Part shown: one piece after another, positions 5,804-5,836 of the stretch
Layout: each line of letters begins with the position of its first letter
Numbering within the stretch: the stretch's first letter is position 1
The notes under the pieces: model-generated
What the model was told of the DNA's origin: nothing
Seen by the model: only the letters and a program-made list of their open reading frames with translations
The model's database searches: none
Position numbers and translations under genes: made by a program
NCBI GenBank assembly: GCA_963628785.1
Contig: CAVGGQ010000103.1
Coordinates: forward strand, 1-5,836
DNA: 5,836 bases
Direction of reading: 5' to 3'
Origin: Apopatocola sp963628785
Lineage (GTDB): Bacteria > Bacillota > Clostridia > Oscillospirales > Oscillospiraceae

Positions 5804-5836
5804 CTAGGCCTATAAGGCCATGATACTGGCCTAGGC
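5804..5836. repeat. Nested GGCC-based inverted repeats at the window edge
   Basis: Several overlapping dyads lie here: CTAGGCC (5804-5810) with GGCCTAG (5828-5834); GGCCT (5807-5811) with AGGCC (5815-5819); and AGGCCA (5815-5820) with TGGCCT (5827-5832). They can form alternative hairpins. Together with the hairpin at 5777-5799 this makes a continuous structured block of about 60 nt that runs off the window. No coding sequence is seen in it. It may be the end of a mobile or repeated element, or the structured leader of something to the right. Confidence 0.45.

Noticed and set aside
3870..5807. A 645-codon open frame on the plus strand across the tetR-family and ilvE genes.
   Set aside because: It lies antisense to two convincingly identified genes and crosses the intergenic promoter and terminator. 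Its translation is Ala/Arg/His/Asp-rich with no recognisable domain, as expected for GC-rich antisense shadow frames.
1..5836. CRISPR arrays, tRNA or rRNA genes, integrases or defence genes.
   Set aside because: No direct-repeat array, RNA-gene signature or such protein motifs were found on either strand.

Overview
The window looks like chromosomal DNA of a moderately GC-rich anaerobic member of the Bacillota, perhaps a gut Clostridia- or Negativicutes-type bacterium. This rests on strong AGGAGG-type ribosome binding sites, sigma-A-type promoters with 17-bp spacers, and the types of sugar transporter, GH2 enzyme and aminotransferase present. It is an inference; no marker gene fixes the taxon.

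Layout. (1) 5-3099, plus strand: a two-gene glycoside-utilisation unit. A 12-TM MFS / GPH-like sugar transporter overlaps by 4 bp (ATGA) a cytoplasmic family-2 glycoside hydrolase of 580 residues. The natural reading is import of a small glycoside followed by intracellular cleavage; the substrate is unknown. (2) 3109-3819, plus strand: a self-contained hicAB toxin-antitoxin cassette. It has its own TTGACA-N17-TATACT promoter, an inverted-repeat operator inside the promoter spacer, a GTG-started HicA toxin, a HicB antitoxin with a C-terminal ribbon-helix-helix domain, and a strong intrinsic terminator. Its GC content (about 50% in lines counted by hand) is lower than its neighbours (about 60%), which suggests separate acquisition. 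(3) 3843-4628, minus strand: a TetR/AcrR-family repressor with a near-consensus promoter flanked by two inverted repeats, one a 31-bp dyad that directly abuts the -35 box. (4) 4629-5753, minus strand: a branched-chain amino acid aminotransferase (IlvE, long BCAT type) with its own ribosome binding site and terminator. (5) 5777-5836: a perfect 10-bp-arm hairpin followed by nested GGCC-based inverted repeats running off the window edge. This resembles a mobile-element end (IS200/IS605-like or a related non-autonomous repeat) but cannot be confirmed here.

The parts look functionally independent: sugar use, an addiction/stress module, an orphan regulator and amino-acid metabolism. I see no clear new multi-gene system. 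The items most worth a second look are the hicAB promoter/operator architecture, the 31-bp dyad at the tetR promoter, the non-canonical GH2 subfamily, and the structured repeat at the right edge.
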